A stretch of DNA of 10,275 nt from an uncultured Kiritimatiellota bacterium (GTDB taxonomy: Bacteria; Verrucomicrobiota; Kiritimatiellia; RFP12; UBA1067), in NCBI GenBank assembly GCA_934675625.1, contig CAKURH010000112.1, positions 1 through 10,275 on the forward strand, read 5' to 3'. Numbering within the stretch: the stretch's first letter is position 1; each line of letters opens with the position of its first letter. The notes under the pieces were generated by a model. It worked only from the letters and a program-made list of their open reading frames with translations, had not been told where the DNA came from and did not search any database. Shown here piece after piece: positions 1 through 7,076 of this stretch. A program made the position numbers and the translations under genes.

Positions 1-10
1 GCGGCATGAG

Positions 11-37
11 CCTTGCGTCCTTTGCGTTCTCTGCGGC
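11..37. repeat. Three tandem 9-base units (CYTTGCGTY-like)
   Basis: Positions 11-19, 20-28 and 29-37 read CCTTGCGTC, CTTTGCGTT and CTCTGCGGC. On the other strand this is a CGCARAG phrase with a 9-base period. Similar intergenic CGCAGAG/CGCAAAG strings occur in several bacterial phyla. No coding frame is supported here; bases 1-167 otherwise hold only the hairpin. Confidence 0.5.
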
Positions 38-118
38 TAAACCCCTTTGACTCTGCATAAATATCTCGTTGCACCCTTTTTCACAATCGAGGAGAATGTC
101 GCAACGACCATAGAGGTG

Positions 119-145
119 GGGTGGCACGGAGATTCTTCGCCACCC
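119..145 (-). terminator. Possible hairpin terminator downstream of the last gene
   Basis: A 7-bp perfect inverted repeat (GGGTGGC/GCCACCC, 13-base loop) begins 22 bases after the last stop codon. The position suits a terminator or an RNA-stabilising hairpin, but no U-run follows on the minus strand, so intrinsic termination is doubtful. Confidence 0.3.
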
Positions 146-167
146 GTTGAGTCTTTGAGGAGTTCGC

Positions 168-776
168 TCATCGGAAGATAACCGCAATTCCCGTCGTCGT
201 GACCTCGACATCAAACCGTTGTTCGTCACGGGCGTCCGGGCCGCGCGCCGTCAGCCGCACCCTGTCCCAGTTCGCATCGTAAAGCCAGCTCGGCGAGGCG
301 GCGGTGGCGACGGCGAAGGCAGGCCCGACTTCGTTCGTGACCGAAAGGCCCCACATCACGCGATGCTTGAGGGCGCAGTCCCAGCGCAGGGTTCGATCCG
401 TCCCGTTCGTGTCGACGGACAGTTCCTCGAACCGCTCGCCCGTCGGAACGCGCTCGATGAAGTAGCGTCCACAGTCCCAGCCGACCCGGACATCCGACTC
501 TCCGAAGGAGAGGTTGCCGTCCCCGTCATCGTCCCGACCGAAAACGATCTCGACATTGTTGGACGATGTTCCCCTGAACGCGAGTTCAAAATTGAGTCCG
601 CACACGCTGGGCATCGCCTGATCAAGCGAATGGCAAGCCGTCACCTCCGTGTCAACGAATTCAGGCGCTGATAGCGGCGGGAGGGGGCGAGCGAGCGCCG
701 ACCCGACAGCGTGGGAAAACAGCGCAAGAGCAAGAACCGACTTCATCGTCATGGATTTCATTACCATTGCCGTCAT
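168..776 (-). CDS. Small exported protein with an EF-hand loop
   Basis: 202 residues from ATG 776, which lies 2 bases after the upstream stop. ATGs at 767, 761, 752 and 746 are alternatives, and no Shine-Dalgarno decides between them. An in-frame ATG at 839 would place 21 non-hydrophobic residues ahead and overlap the previous gene, so it is less likely. The signal peptide is MKSVLALALFSHAVGSALA, with cleavage likely after ALA. Residues 82-93 match the EF-hand loop exactly (DxDxDGxLxxxE), followed by GWDCGRYFIE. There are four cysteines after the signal peptide (C48, C59, C102, C134), possibly in disulfides. The C-terminus is a beta-strand-like TTTGIAVIFR. No enzyme motif is visible and I do not recognise a named family. 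As the last gene of the series, it is probably co-expressed with the modules upstream. Confidence 0.7.
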   Translation of the reverse strand: MTAMVMKSMTMKSVLALALFSHAVGSALARPLPPLSAPEFVDTEVTACHSLDQAMPSVCGLNFELAFRGTSSNNVEIVFGRDDDGDGNLSFGESDVRVGWDCGRYFIERVPTGERFEELSVDTNGTDRTLRWDCALKHRVMWGLSVTNEVGPAFAVATAASPSWLYDANWDRVRLTARGPDARDEQRFDVEVTTTGIAVIFR

Positions 777-778
777 TT

Positions 779-1837
779 CTACGGACGGCGCTCGCCGAGA
801 TTGCCGGGATTGGGGCAGAGGTTCGTCTTCATGTCCCATTCGAGGTTGCGGTCGAGCGGAACGGGGTTGAGGTAGTAGAGGAACTCGAGGCCGAGAAAAC
901 TCGCCCTGTTGCCTTCCCTAAACTCAAAGTCCCCGTATATCTTTCCATAATACCCTCCCGTTAGCCGTCCTTTGTCATCAAATTCTGAACGGATGCGAAA
1001 TGCATAGCATCGATTCGGGTCTGCATCGGTAAACTTTTTCGCGAAAGAATTTGCACCGATGACATGTCGTCGCCGTCCCTGTCGAATTCTCGTCTGATGG
1101 ACATATGCGTTCTTTGGTGCCGTGCGGAGTCCGATGCCGGCGGTCGGGTTGACAATCTGATTATAGAGCCCATTCCCTGCTCCCAAAAACTCAATGATAT
1201 ATTCAAACGTATAGAAAGTTCGCTGGTACGGCTTGCCCACGTCATCAGCATCGTGACTAGTCAATTTTATCGAAAACGTAATGTCGGCAATCTCGCCATT
1301 TCCATCTGGCGGCAACCAATCACCATGGACCAAGTCGTATCGCATGACAGCATTCGTCCCGTCAAACCCTCCAACAGGATTCTTCCAGTCGACTTTCATC
1401 ACCTTCTTCACGAAGAGTGGAATCGGATGCTCCACGCGCTGAAGCCGGATTGTCGCGACAAGGTTGTCGGGCTGCCAGATGCCGAAAACATTTTTCTGCT
1501 TAAACTGAAAGGCTTGACCGGCTACCTTGTAGTAACCAGTTGGGACAGACTTAACCCAGAAACTTGCATCTCCGCAATTCGTCTCACCAGACACAAGACA
1601 AGATCCCTCCTTGTCAGATGTCTTTCTGTCTAAATCCGGCTTGACGGATTCTGTCCAAGCTCGCCATCCGATGTTATCTCGAAAAGAACCAATAACAGAA
1701 ACACCTTTAATCGGTTCGCCCGTTTCATCATCTATAACCTTTACAGCAATCCTTGCCATATCTGAAAAGGCCGATGCGCAAACCGCCATCAATCCAGCCG
1801 TAATGACCATCTTTCTCGTCGTAAGCGATGCTTTCAT
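779..1837 (-). CDS. Signal-peptide protein with transthyretin-like domain (paralogue 2)
   Basis: 352 residues. Residues 1-25 are a signal peptide (basic start TTRK, hydrophobic MVITAGLMAVCASAFS). Residues about 29-140 form a transthyretin/carboxypeptidase-regulatory-like domain: IAVKVIDDETGEPIKGVSV, then a TSDKEG turn, GYYK, and IWQP before an IRLQ strand. The remainder is beta-rich without a recognised catalytic motif. The C-terminal part has LNPVPLDRNLEWD, matching YNPTPNDTNLEP of the paralogue at 6081-7076. Shared order and motifs show the two are duplicates, although much diverged. The gene starts 3 bases after the truncated hydrolase and its TAG stop lies 2 bases before the next ATG, so it sits in the middle of a tightly packed operon. 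Function unknown; an exported binding or accessory protein is an inference. Confidence 0.8.
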   Translation of the reverse strand: MKASLTTRKMVITAGLMAVCASAFSDMARIAVKVIDDETGEPIKGVSVIGSFRDNIGWRAWTESVKPDLDRKTSDKEGSCLVSGETNCGDASFWVKSVPTGYYKVAGQAFQFKQKNVFGIWQPDNLVATIRLQRVEHPIPLFVKKVMKVDWKNPVGGFDGTNAVMRYDLVHGDWLPPDGNGEIADITFSIKLTSHDADDVGKPYQRTFYTFEYIIEFLGAGNGLYNQIVNPTAGIGLRTAPKNAYVHQTRIRQGRRRHVIGANSFAKKFTDADPNRCYAFRIRSEFDDKGRLTGGYYGKIYGDFEFREGNRASFLGLEFLYYLNPVPLDRNLEWDMKTNLCPNPGNLGERRP

Positions 1838-1840
1838 CTT

Positions 1841-3484
1841 TTATTCTCCATTGACAATGCGGATAAAGAGTTTATGGACATAAGGCAACGACAGGTCCTT
1901 AATATCTGAGTGTTCCCAGCGCATTTGTCCACCTTTCATTCTGTCTTCAGGCCACGATTCCTTATTTGACATCAGCTCGTGATAATTGACATCGACAAAA
2001 CCGCCGCCAATCGCATTCGCGCCTGCCGCGAAGGTCGTTGCGGGGATGCCGTCGGCGAGAATGCGCGCGCAAACGCCCAAGACTTGAGCCTCAGACACCG
2101 CGTTTGTCGTGAGCAACCAGTCCTCGGCGAACGGCAAGAACGGCGGTGACATCTTCAGTTCGTCATCCGTAAACTCCGTTTTCAGCAGCTCGGTCGCCGA
2201 AAGCGGAACCGTGTGTGTCCGATTAAAGCCCCATCCCCCCTCATCCTTCACGCCAGGCAGAACCAACGCCAACCCCGTACCCTTCAGCAACTCCTGCATT
2301 GACCAAGCACCGCCCGCTCCATCGCAAGGCGCATTTTCAAGAACATCTTCGGTCGGGGAATAACAATTGACTGTATGGAGAATTCCCGCGTATCGTCCAC
2401 GCCAGTTCAGAAGACGCCGTCCGTCATCTGAACCAAACAGGCCATGCCAGTTTGCCGAATAAAACCGTGGCGGATAACACTGCCAAGTCTTTAAAACCAT
2501 GTTGTCCTCCTGCTCGGCCAATGCGTCATACGCCTCGGCCGGCACGGCGGCGTTGAGCATAAAATATCTTGAATACGCAAGCGCGTGGTACTTGCACGCC
2601 TCCGACGTCAGCACGTTTCCAAGCGAATGGGCCAGCATGATTCTTTCACCTGGCAATGCGTTCGCCAGACCCGCCAGCGCCGGCGCCGTCTTGAGCGCAT
2701 GGACGACGTTGGCCCAGTAGTTCGGCGCGAAGCCGGCGAACTGGCTGTAGTCCCCGCGCCAGTCCACGGCGGTGAACTTCGACCGCGAGCCCGCCCACCA
2801 CAGCCGCTTGAACATCGCGCGCGCCCAGAGGCGGGACGCCGCCGCGTTCACGTTGTAGCCGTGCACGAAGACGAAATGCCGACCGTCCGTCTCGGTGTCC
2901 GGCAGGTTTCCCGGCTCGCCGGGCACGGTCGGCGCGAAGCCCCCGCCCGCCTCCGCGCCGCGCAGGTTCGCGTAGCGGTAGAGGTCGTCCACGGACGTGA
3001 TCGAGACGGGCAGGCGCTCGCGGTAGACCTCCGCGTCGCCGAGCGACACGACGACCTCCGGCCCCGACCACGCATCCACCGGCCCCGCCGCCTCGAACGC
3101 GAGGGCGACGGGCCGCGTCAGCGGGCGTCCCGCCAGCTCCGCGAGGTCGAGACCGCCGGAGCCGAGCGGCGTCAGCGCCGCGGACTCCAGCGGATTGCCG
3201 TCAGCCGCGGAAACGGGCGCCGTCGCGAGGCCGAGGACGCGCTCTGACGAGAAGCCCTCGCCGAGGGCGCAGAGGCGCAAGTCGCCGGACAGGGCGCGCA
3301 GCTGGACGTTTGCCGCCCGTCCCCACGCCCGGCGGAACGGCGAGACGTCGATCTCGACGGGGAAGAGGTTCACGAGGTCGAGCTTCCCGTTCACCTTCAG
3401 GTCGTCCGCGTTCGGCGTCGCGTCGGGCATCTGCCCGACGAAGTCGCCCTTGTCGCGGTCCTCGTTGGTGCCAAGCGAAATCAT
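1841..3484 (-). CDS. 5'-truncated alpha/beta-hydrolase, paralogue of the large protein
   Basis: 547 residues. From about residue 6 it aligns with the larger paralogue from about residue 494 onward (KGDFVG/KGDFIG, NADDLKVNGKLDLVNLFPV/NADDLRVNGTFDLVNLFPV). All earlier domains, including the EF-hand loop, are missing. ATG 3484 overlaps the TGA of the restriction-modification gene (ATGA), and an in-frame stop lies a few codons upstream, so there is no signal peptide. The putative active-site elements are intact: HGYN at 208-211, AHSLGN with S287, D380 in SPTED, and H525 in WEHSDIKD. No internal stop or frameshift is visible, so the protein could still be made by coupled translation, but it would stay in the cytoplasm. 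It is followed 3 bases later by a transthyretin-like gene, as its paralogue is. It may be a functional remnant or a recent pseudogene; the sequence alone does not decide. Confidence 0.75.
   Translation of the reverse strand: MISLGTNEDRDKGDFVGQMPDATPNADDLKVNGKLDLVNLFPVEIDVSPFRRAWGRAANVQLRALSGDLRLCALGEGFSSERVLGLATAPVSAADGNPLESAALTPLGSGGLDLAELAGRPLTRPVALAFEAAGPVDAWSGPEVVVSLGDAEVYRERLPVSITSVDDLYRYANLRGAEAGGGFAPTVPGEPGNLPDTETDGRHFVFVHGYNVNAAASRLWARAMFKRLWWAGSRSKFTAVDWRGDYSQFAGFAPNYWANVVHALKTAPALAGLANALPGERIMLAHSLGNVLTSEACKYHALAYSRYFMLNAAVPAEAYDALAEQEDNMVLKTWQCYPPRFYSANWHGLFGSDDGRRLLNWRGRYAGILHTVNCYSPTEDVLENAPCDGAGGAWSMQELLKGTGLALVLPGVKDEGGWGFNRTHTVPLSATELLKTEFTDDELKMSPPFLPFAEDWLLTTNAVSEAQVLGVCARILADGIPATTFAAGANAIGGGFVDVNYHELMSNKESWPEDRMKGGQMRWEHSDIKDLSLPYVHKLFIRIVNGE
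1845..1849 (-). promoter_or_regulatory. Shine-Dalgarno for the 779-1837 gene
   Basis: GGAGA overlaps the last codons of the truncated hydrolase, 7 bases before ATG 1837. Both modules thus place the ribosome site of the second gene inside the end of the hydrolase. Confidence 0.6.
3355..3413 (-). repeat. 59-base dispersed repeat, copy in truncated hydrolase
   Basis: Matches 8643-8701 at 54 of 59 positions by eye, including 27 identical bases in a row. It encodes the NADDLxVNGxxDLVNLFPV stretch conserved between the two hydrolases. It lies about 70 bases inside the truncation junction. Confidence 0.7.
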
Positions 3485-6042
3485 TCTTCGGGAATTGTCC
3501 GTGCCCCTGTGGCGCTTGCAATCATGTCAAAGCCACTGTTGCGAACTGCTTTCTCAAACGTCGTCTTGGCCTGTGCCACGGACTCAAAATAACATCTGAA
3601 CGCCACAGAATGGCTATTCGCCCATTCTTTCGATGGCGGCATCGGCAAGACAATCTCGCGATAGCGGTCGCCACAGTCCTCACGGTTGGTCTGCATCAGA
3701 ACAATCCGGCGCCATTGTTCGCGCACGGCTCGGAGGCAAAGCGCCCAAAACAGATAGAACGGATCGATTATGGTGTCATCTACGACCCGAAAGACAAACA
3801 TCTCCTTTGTCAGAACAACGTCCTCCTCCCCCGGCATGACGATCGCGAACTCGCCTATGTTGCTGCTCGCCCGATTTGGCGTAAGGATGTCCCAAGCCGC
3901 GAGGCCGCTCGACCGACCATGCCAGAACTTCTCGGCCACTTGGCGAGGAACCATGTTAGTCGGATTGATGTTCATGCGCAAGGCGCGGATGTCTGAGACC
4001 TTGATGTATGGGACAGATCCTGTCCTTTGGTCATTCCCCGGACTTCCATGCCCAGTCCGAACAGAAATCACCTTCCGATCAATCAGTTCGCCAAGCGATA
4101 TGCCCCGCACACGAAAAGTCTTCAGAAATCGCTCTATCGGCGCATTGTAGCGCATGTCAAAATATGTCGGCACCAAAACGCCTTTCCTAAATGCGAGATC
4201 CGCCTGAACGTCAAACCTCGTCGGGAAAAACCTTCGCGACTGCGCAAACTGATCCGCCGCCTCAATCAGCTCGTTGTCTATGTCCGACTTGCTTTTCTCG
4301 CCCGTGACCGCATCTATCTTGAACCGAGCCTTTCCATCCTTGTAGATGCCGCACGTCTTTGGATTGAGAAACGGAATCGAATAGCGAAGCCCGACATCAA
4401 CGCCCCCTGTCCTAGGGCACTTGCGAAACACATAGAAGTTCGTCTTGGCGCGACAAAATCCCTGAAACGCCTCCATTGGGACATTTGCCACGACCTCGAC
4501 TTTGAGCCGCGCCCTTATCCACTCCAAAACAAAGCGATAGTTCGTCGAAAAGAAGTACGTTTCGGGCAGGACAATCCCAATGCGCCCGTTGTCCTTTACG
4601 AGATCATAGGCGCGTTCAAGAAAGAGCAATCCTATCTCGAGATCCCGATAGGTGCCGTCCTCGTTCTGCGCAATGGTCAAGCCTGACAGGCGACTGTCCT
4701 TGGCGCTGACCTTCAGGTTCTTCCCGAAAGGCGGGTTCGTGAGGACGACACTAAACCTCCCGTTGGCAAACGGCGTGACAAGATGCGGAAATTCCTCTTT
4801 CCACTTGTGTGTGCGCACCGAATCACCACGGGCGCAATGCGCGGAACCATCGCCCGCAATCTGCATGATGGCCTTCGTCAGCTTGAGGCCGACGGCATCC
4901 TTCTCGATTCCGTACAAATGCGTCTGCGCCCATTTTGTCAGGTCTATGTCCTTGATGCGCGGGAACTTGCGACGCATCTCAAGCATGGACTGGACGAGAA
5001 AGCCTCCCGTTCCGCATGCGGGATCGATTACGATGTCAGACATCTGCAAATCCATCAGCCGAACGCCCGCCTCAATGACGGTCTGCGGCGTGAAATACTG
5101 TCCCTCACCTTGCTTCAGGGCTTCGCTCCGTAGGACCTGAAAGGCCAGGGAGACAGACCTGACCCCCATGTCAAGAAGACGCAGCCCGGCAAGAGCCTCG
5201 ACGCAATAGGCAATCGTCTCGTCAGACAATCGCAAGTGCTTGTCGTTTGCCGTCGTAAAGGTTTCGGGGTAGACATTGACCAAGTCGTCAAACTCCCTAC
5301 GAATCTCGTTCGCTGTTTTCGCAGGCGATTCTCGCTGGCGGAAGAACAATGGCTCGTCGGGCGTCATTCGCCCGCGCTTGTCGTTCTCGAGCTTGACCAG
5401 CAGCAGGTTGCAAAGCTGGTCGAGCTGATCCTCTCGCCGCGTCACGATTGCATCATGGGCAACGACCTTATCCAAGATGTCCGCAACAATCGTCCTGAAG
5501 AGCTGTTCGGACGGAGCCGTCAGGTTGCGATAGCAAAGAACCTGCGAATCAGGAGCTATCGCTTCACCCGGACGCGGCAAGTTCCGCACGGATCGGCGCC
5601 GCATGATTGCACTGCCGTCTTTTGCTCGGTAGAGGAACACGCCCTCGGCATTCGGATCGGCGTTGTTCACCCAGACGCCGAGACTGGCGTGCGGCTCTCC
5701 CACATAATAGGCCTCCATCTGAGAAACGCCCGCCTCTTCGGTTGGCTGCTTGCATTCAATCACAAAAAGGACATGAGTTGGGTCGCCAACGGATTCTGCA
5801 GAATCAAAAACCGCGATGTCTACGGGAAAGCCCGAAAAGGATCGACCTTTCTCACGCTTAGTCGCTTCGGAAGGAGCCTTCGGAACGCGCCACTCCTTCT
5901 TGCCAAACACCATCTGCTCTAGTTTCCAGCCAATTGACATCAGATATGAGACTAGAGGCCCTGTCACCTTCTGCTGTTCTGGAATGTCCTTCAACAAGGC
6001 GGATATCCTTTTCGACACTTCGACTTTGGCGCGAGCCGTCAT
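3481..6042 (-). CDS. Single-chain restriction-modification enzyme (type IIG-like): nuclease, m6A methyltransferase, specificity region
   Basis: 853 residues, probably cytoplasmic, predicted to methylate adenine in its target DNA and cut unmodified DNA. Residues 1-170 look like a type I HsdR N-terminal (HSDR_N_2-type) nuclease with a PD-(D/E)xK core: D75 in FPVDIAVFD and E96-C-K98 in VIECKQ. A helical part (about 175-300) precedes the N6-adenine methyltransferase core: GQYFTP at 314-319, DPACGTGGF motif I at 340-348 (SAM binding), LYGIEKD at 376-382, and NPPF catalytic motif IV at 436-439. Residues about 615-840 resemble one HsdS target-recognition domain (GSVPYIKVSDI at 675-685) followed by a helical tail. 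No separate hsdR, hsdM or hsdS is visible, so it resembles type IIG or BcgI-type fusions; a degenerate type I HsdM-S fusion is the alternative. It has its own promoter and Shine-Dalgarno. Its TGA stop overlaps the next ATG. GC content (roughly 55% in sampled stretches) is lower than in the hydrolase cores. It lies where half of a hydrolase gene is missing. Confidence 0.88.
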   Translation of the reverse strand: MTARAKVEVSKRISALLKDIPEQQKVTGPLVSYLMSIGWKLEQMVFGKKEWRVPKAPSEATKREKGRSFSGFPVDIAVFDSAESVGDPTHVLFVIECKQPTEEAGVSQMEAYYVGEPHASLGVWVNNADPNAEGVFLYRAKDGSAIMRRRSVRNLPRPGEAIAPDSQVLCYRNLTAPSEQLFRTIVADILDKVVAHDAIVTRREDQLDQLCNLLLVKLENDKRGRMTPDEPLFFRQRESPAKTANEIRREFDDLVNVYPETFTTANDKHLRLSDETIAYCVEALAGLRLLDMGVRSVSLAFQVLRSEALKQGEGQYFTPQTVIEAGVRLMDLQMSDIVIDPACGTGGFLVQSMLEMRRKFPRIKDIDLTKWAQTHLYGIEKDAVGLKLTKAIMQIAGDGSAHCARGDSVRTHKWKEEFPHLVTPFANGRFSVVLTNPPFGKNLKVSAKDSRLSGLTIAQNEDGTYRDLEIGLLFLERAYDLVKDNGRIGIVLPETYFFSTNYRFVLEWIRARLKVEVVANVPMEAFQGFCRAKTNFYVFRKCPRTGGVDVGLRYSIPFLNPKTCGIYKDGKARFKIDAVTGEKSKSDIDNELIEAADQFAQSRRFFPTRFDVQADLAFRKGVLVPTYFDMRYNAPIERFLKTFRVRGISLGELIDRKVISVRTGHGSPGNDQRTGSVPYIKVSDIRALRMNINPTNMVPRQVAEKFWHGRSSGLAAWDILTPNRASSNIGEFAIVMPGEEDVVLTKEMFVFRVVDDTIIDPFYLFWALCLRAVREQWRRIVLMQTNREDCGDRYREIVLPMPPSKEWANSHSVAFRCYFESVAQAKTTFEKAVRNSGFDMIASATGARTIPEE

Positions 6043-6050
6043 ACCACTCT

Positions 6051-6055
6051 TCCTT
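6051..6055 (-). promoter_or_regulatory. Shine-Dalgarno for the restriction-modification gene
   Basis: AAGGA within AAAGGAAGAG, 8 bases before ATG 6042. It supports that start codon. Confidence 0.6.
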
Positions 6056-6068
6056 TCGTTTTCTGCAC

Positions 6069-6077
6069 ATTATACCA
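6069..6077 (-). promoter_or_regulatory. Extended -10 promoter of the restriction-modification gene
   Basis: On the minus strand the sequence reads TGGTATAAT, a perfect TATAAT box with the TGn extension. It lies in the only gap of any size between genes (6043-6080). No good -35 box is visible 16-18 bases upstream, as is common for extended -10 promoters. A start at an A around 6062-6064 would give a leader of about 20 bases. It would let the restriction-modification gene be expressed independently of the hydrolase series. Confidence 0.55.
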
Positions 6078-6080
6078 TCT

Positions 6081-7076
6081 TTAGGGCTGCGACATGGACT
6101 CGCGCTTCGGCTCAAGGTTCGTGTCGTTCGGCGTAGGGTTATAGATCACGCTAAAGTACAATGCGGCCTTTCCGTCGAACGAACAGGAAAACTTGAGATC
6201 AGACAATTGGAAATAGCGGGCTGAAAGCAAATTGCCCGTCTCATCCACCTTACAGCGACTCCTTCCAACCAAGATCTTGGATTTCTCAAACCGCTTTCCC
6301 TCGCCTCCGATCTTGCGGCCTTTTGAATCTCGAACAGGATGCCAGTAATAGCGGAAGTCCTGTTCGTATGCCTTTTGGGGGTTCGCCGCATACGCAGAGA
6401 CAAAATCACTATTGGGGCGCTTGTCATCGTAATAAGCCCCAGAGAAGTCGTCGCAAAATCGTATGCCAAGTGTCATGCCATTGTGTTGTGTGCCGAATTT
6501 CTCATCCCATTCAAACTTGACTTTCATGTCACACGTTTCGCCGCGTCCAAAAGGCTTCACGAAATCATATTTCTCAAAATCGAATCCTATCCACTCGTTG
6601 AGTGCTTTTGTTCGTCGCCACGCACACGTCTGAACTTCTACAGCACACGGATTATGGATTGGACGCAAGAGTATTTTCCTTTTCATTCCCCACGGCTGCC
6701 ATTTGCCATCCCGAACCTCGTACTCATGCCCCATTTCAATCAGGCAGACTTTATCGTGAGACTTGTAGTAGCCGGCTTTTTCCACTCGAAAGTGAATCGA
6801 CCGGCTCACGTTTCCCTCTAAAACGGCGATGCCTTTGACATCTGTCTCTTTCTCGTACGATTTGCTTCCGTCCGACAAGCCCATTTCAAAGAACGCCTTT
6901 ATCGTGGCATTTGAGACGGGGCGACCGTCATCGTCCACAACCGACACGACGACTCGTGCCTCGGCACCATTGCGCAATGCCCTGTCAAATGCCGCCTGCG
7001 CCCATGCGAAAGAGGATGTCGCAGAGAACACCAACATGCACAAGAGCTCTGCACACGGACGAATAATGTCATTCAT
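6081..7076 (-). CDS. Signal-peptide protein with transthyretin-like domain (paralogue 1)
   Basis: 331 residues from ATG 7076. That start is preferred over the TTG at 7082 because GGGAGA lies 8 bases upstream of the ATG. Residues 1-28 form a signal peptide (hydrophobic LLCMLVFSATSSFAWA, likely cleavage after AWA or AQA). Residues about 40-140 resemble a carboxypeptidase-regulatory/transthyretin-like beta-sandwich: VVVSVVDDDGRPVSNATI, then a KGIAVLEG turn, GYYK, and WQP followed by an IxLRP strand. The rest (about 150-331) is a family-specific beta-rich domain ending in the signature YNPTPNDTNLEP. It is clearly related to the protein at 779-1837 and, like it, directly follows a hydrolase gene. 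No catalytic motif is visible. A role as an exported partner, adhesion or substrate-binding protein for the hydrolase is an inference. GC content is much lower than in the hydrolase core. Confidence 0.8.
   Translation of the reverse strand: MNDIIRPCAELLCMLVFSATSSFAWAQAAFDRALRNGAEARVVVSVVDDDGRPVSNATIKAFFEMGLSDGSKSYEKETDVKGIAVLEGNVSRSIHFRVEKAGYYKSHDKVCLIEMGHEYEVRDGKWQPWGMKRKILLRPIHNPCAVEVQTCAWRRTKALNEWIGFDFEKYDFVKPFGRGETCDMKVKFEWDEKFGTQHNGMTLGIRFCDDFSGAYYDDKRPNSDFVSAYAANPQKAYEQDFRYYWHPVRDSKGRKIGGEGKRFEKSKILVGRSRCKVDETGNLLSARYFQLSDLKFSCSFDGKAALYFSVIYNPTPNDTNLEPKRESMSQP

Noticed and set aside
98..108. Small palindrome GTCG-CAA-CGAC as a terminator or operator
   Set aside because: A 4-bp stem is too short to support a claim, and no U-run or related copy is nearby.
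777..839. ATG 839 as start of the small exported protein
   Set aside because: It would overlap the previous gene by about 60 bases and put 21 polar residues before the signal peptide.
4027..4686. Plus-strand frames opposite the restriction-modification gene (such as 4027-4686 and 5236-5922)
   Set aside because: No recognisable domains or ribosome sites. The minus strand carries the full methyltransferase motif set through the same bases.
3481..6042. Classical three-subunit type I restriction system
   Set aside because: No helicase/translocase HsdR and no separate HsdS are present. All recognisable parts are in one polypeptide.
3460..6090. Target-site duplication or terminal inverted repeats flanking the restriction-modification gene
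   Set aside because: Comparing the bases around 3470-3490 with 6040-6090 by eye showed no direct or inverted repeat worth reporting.
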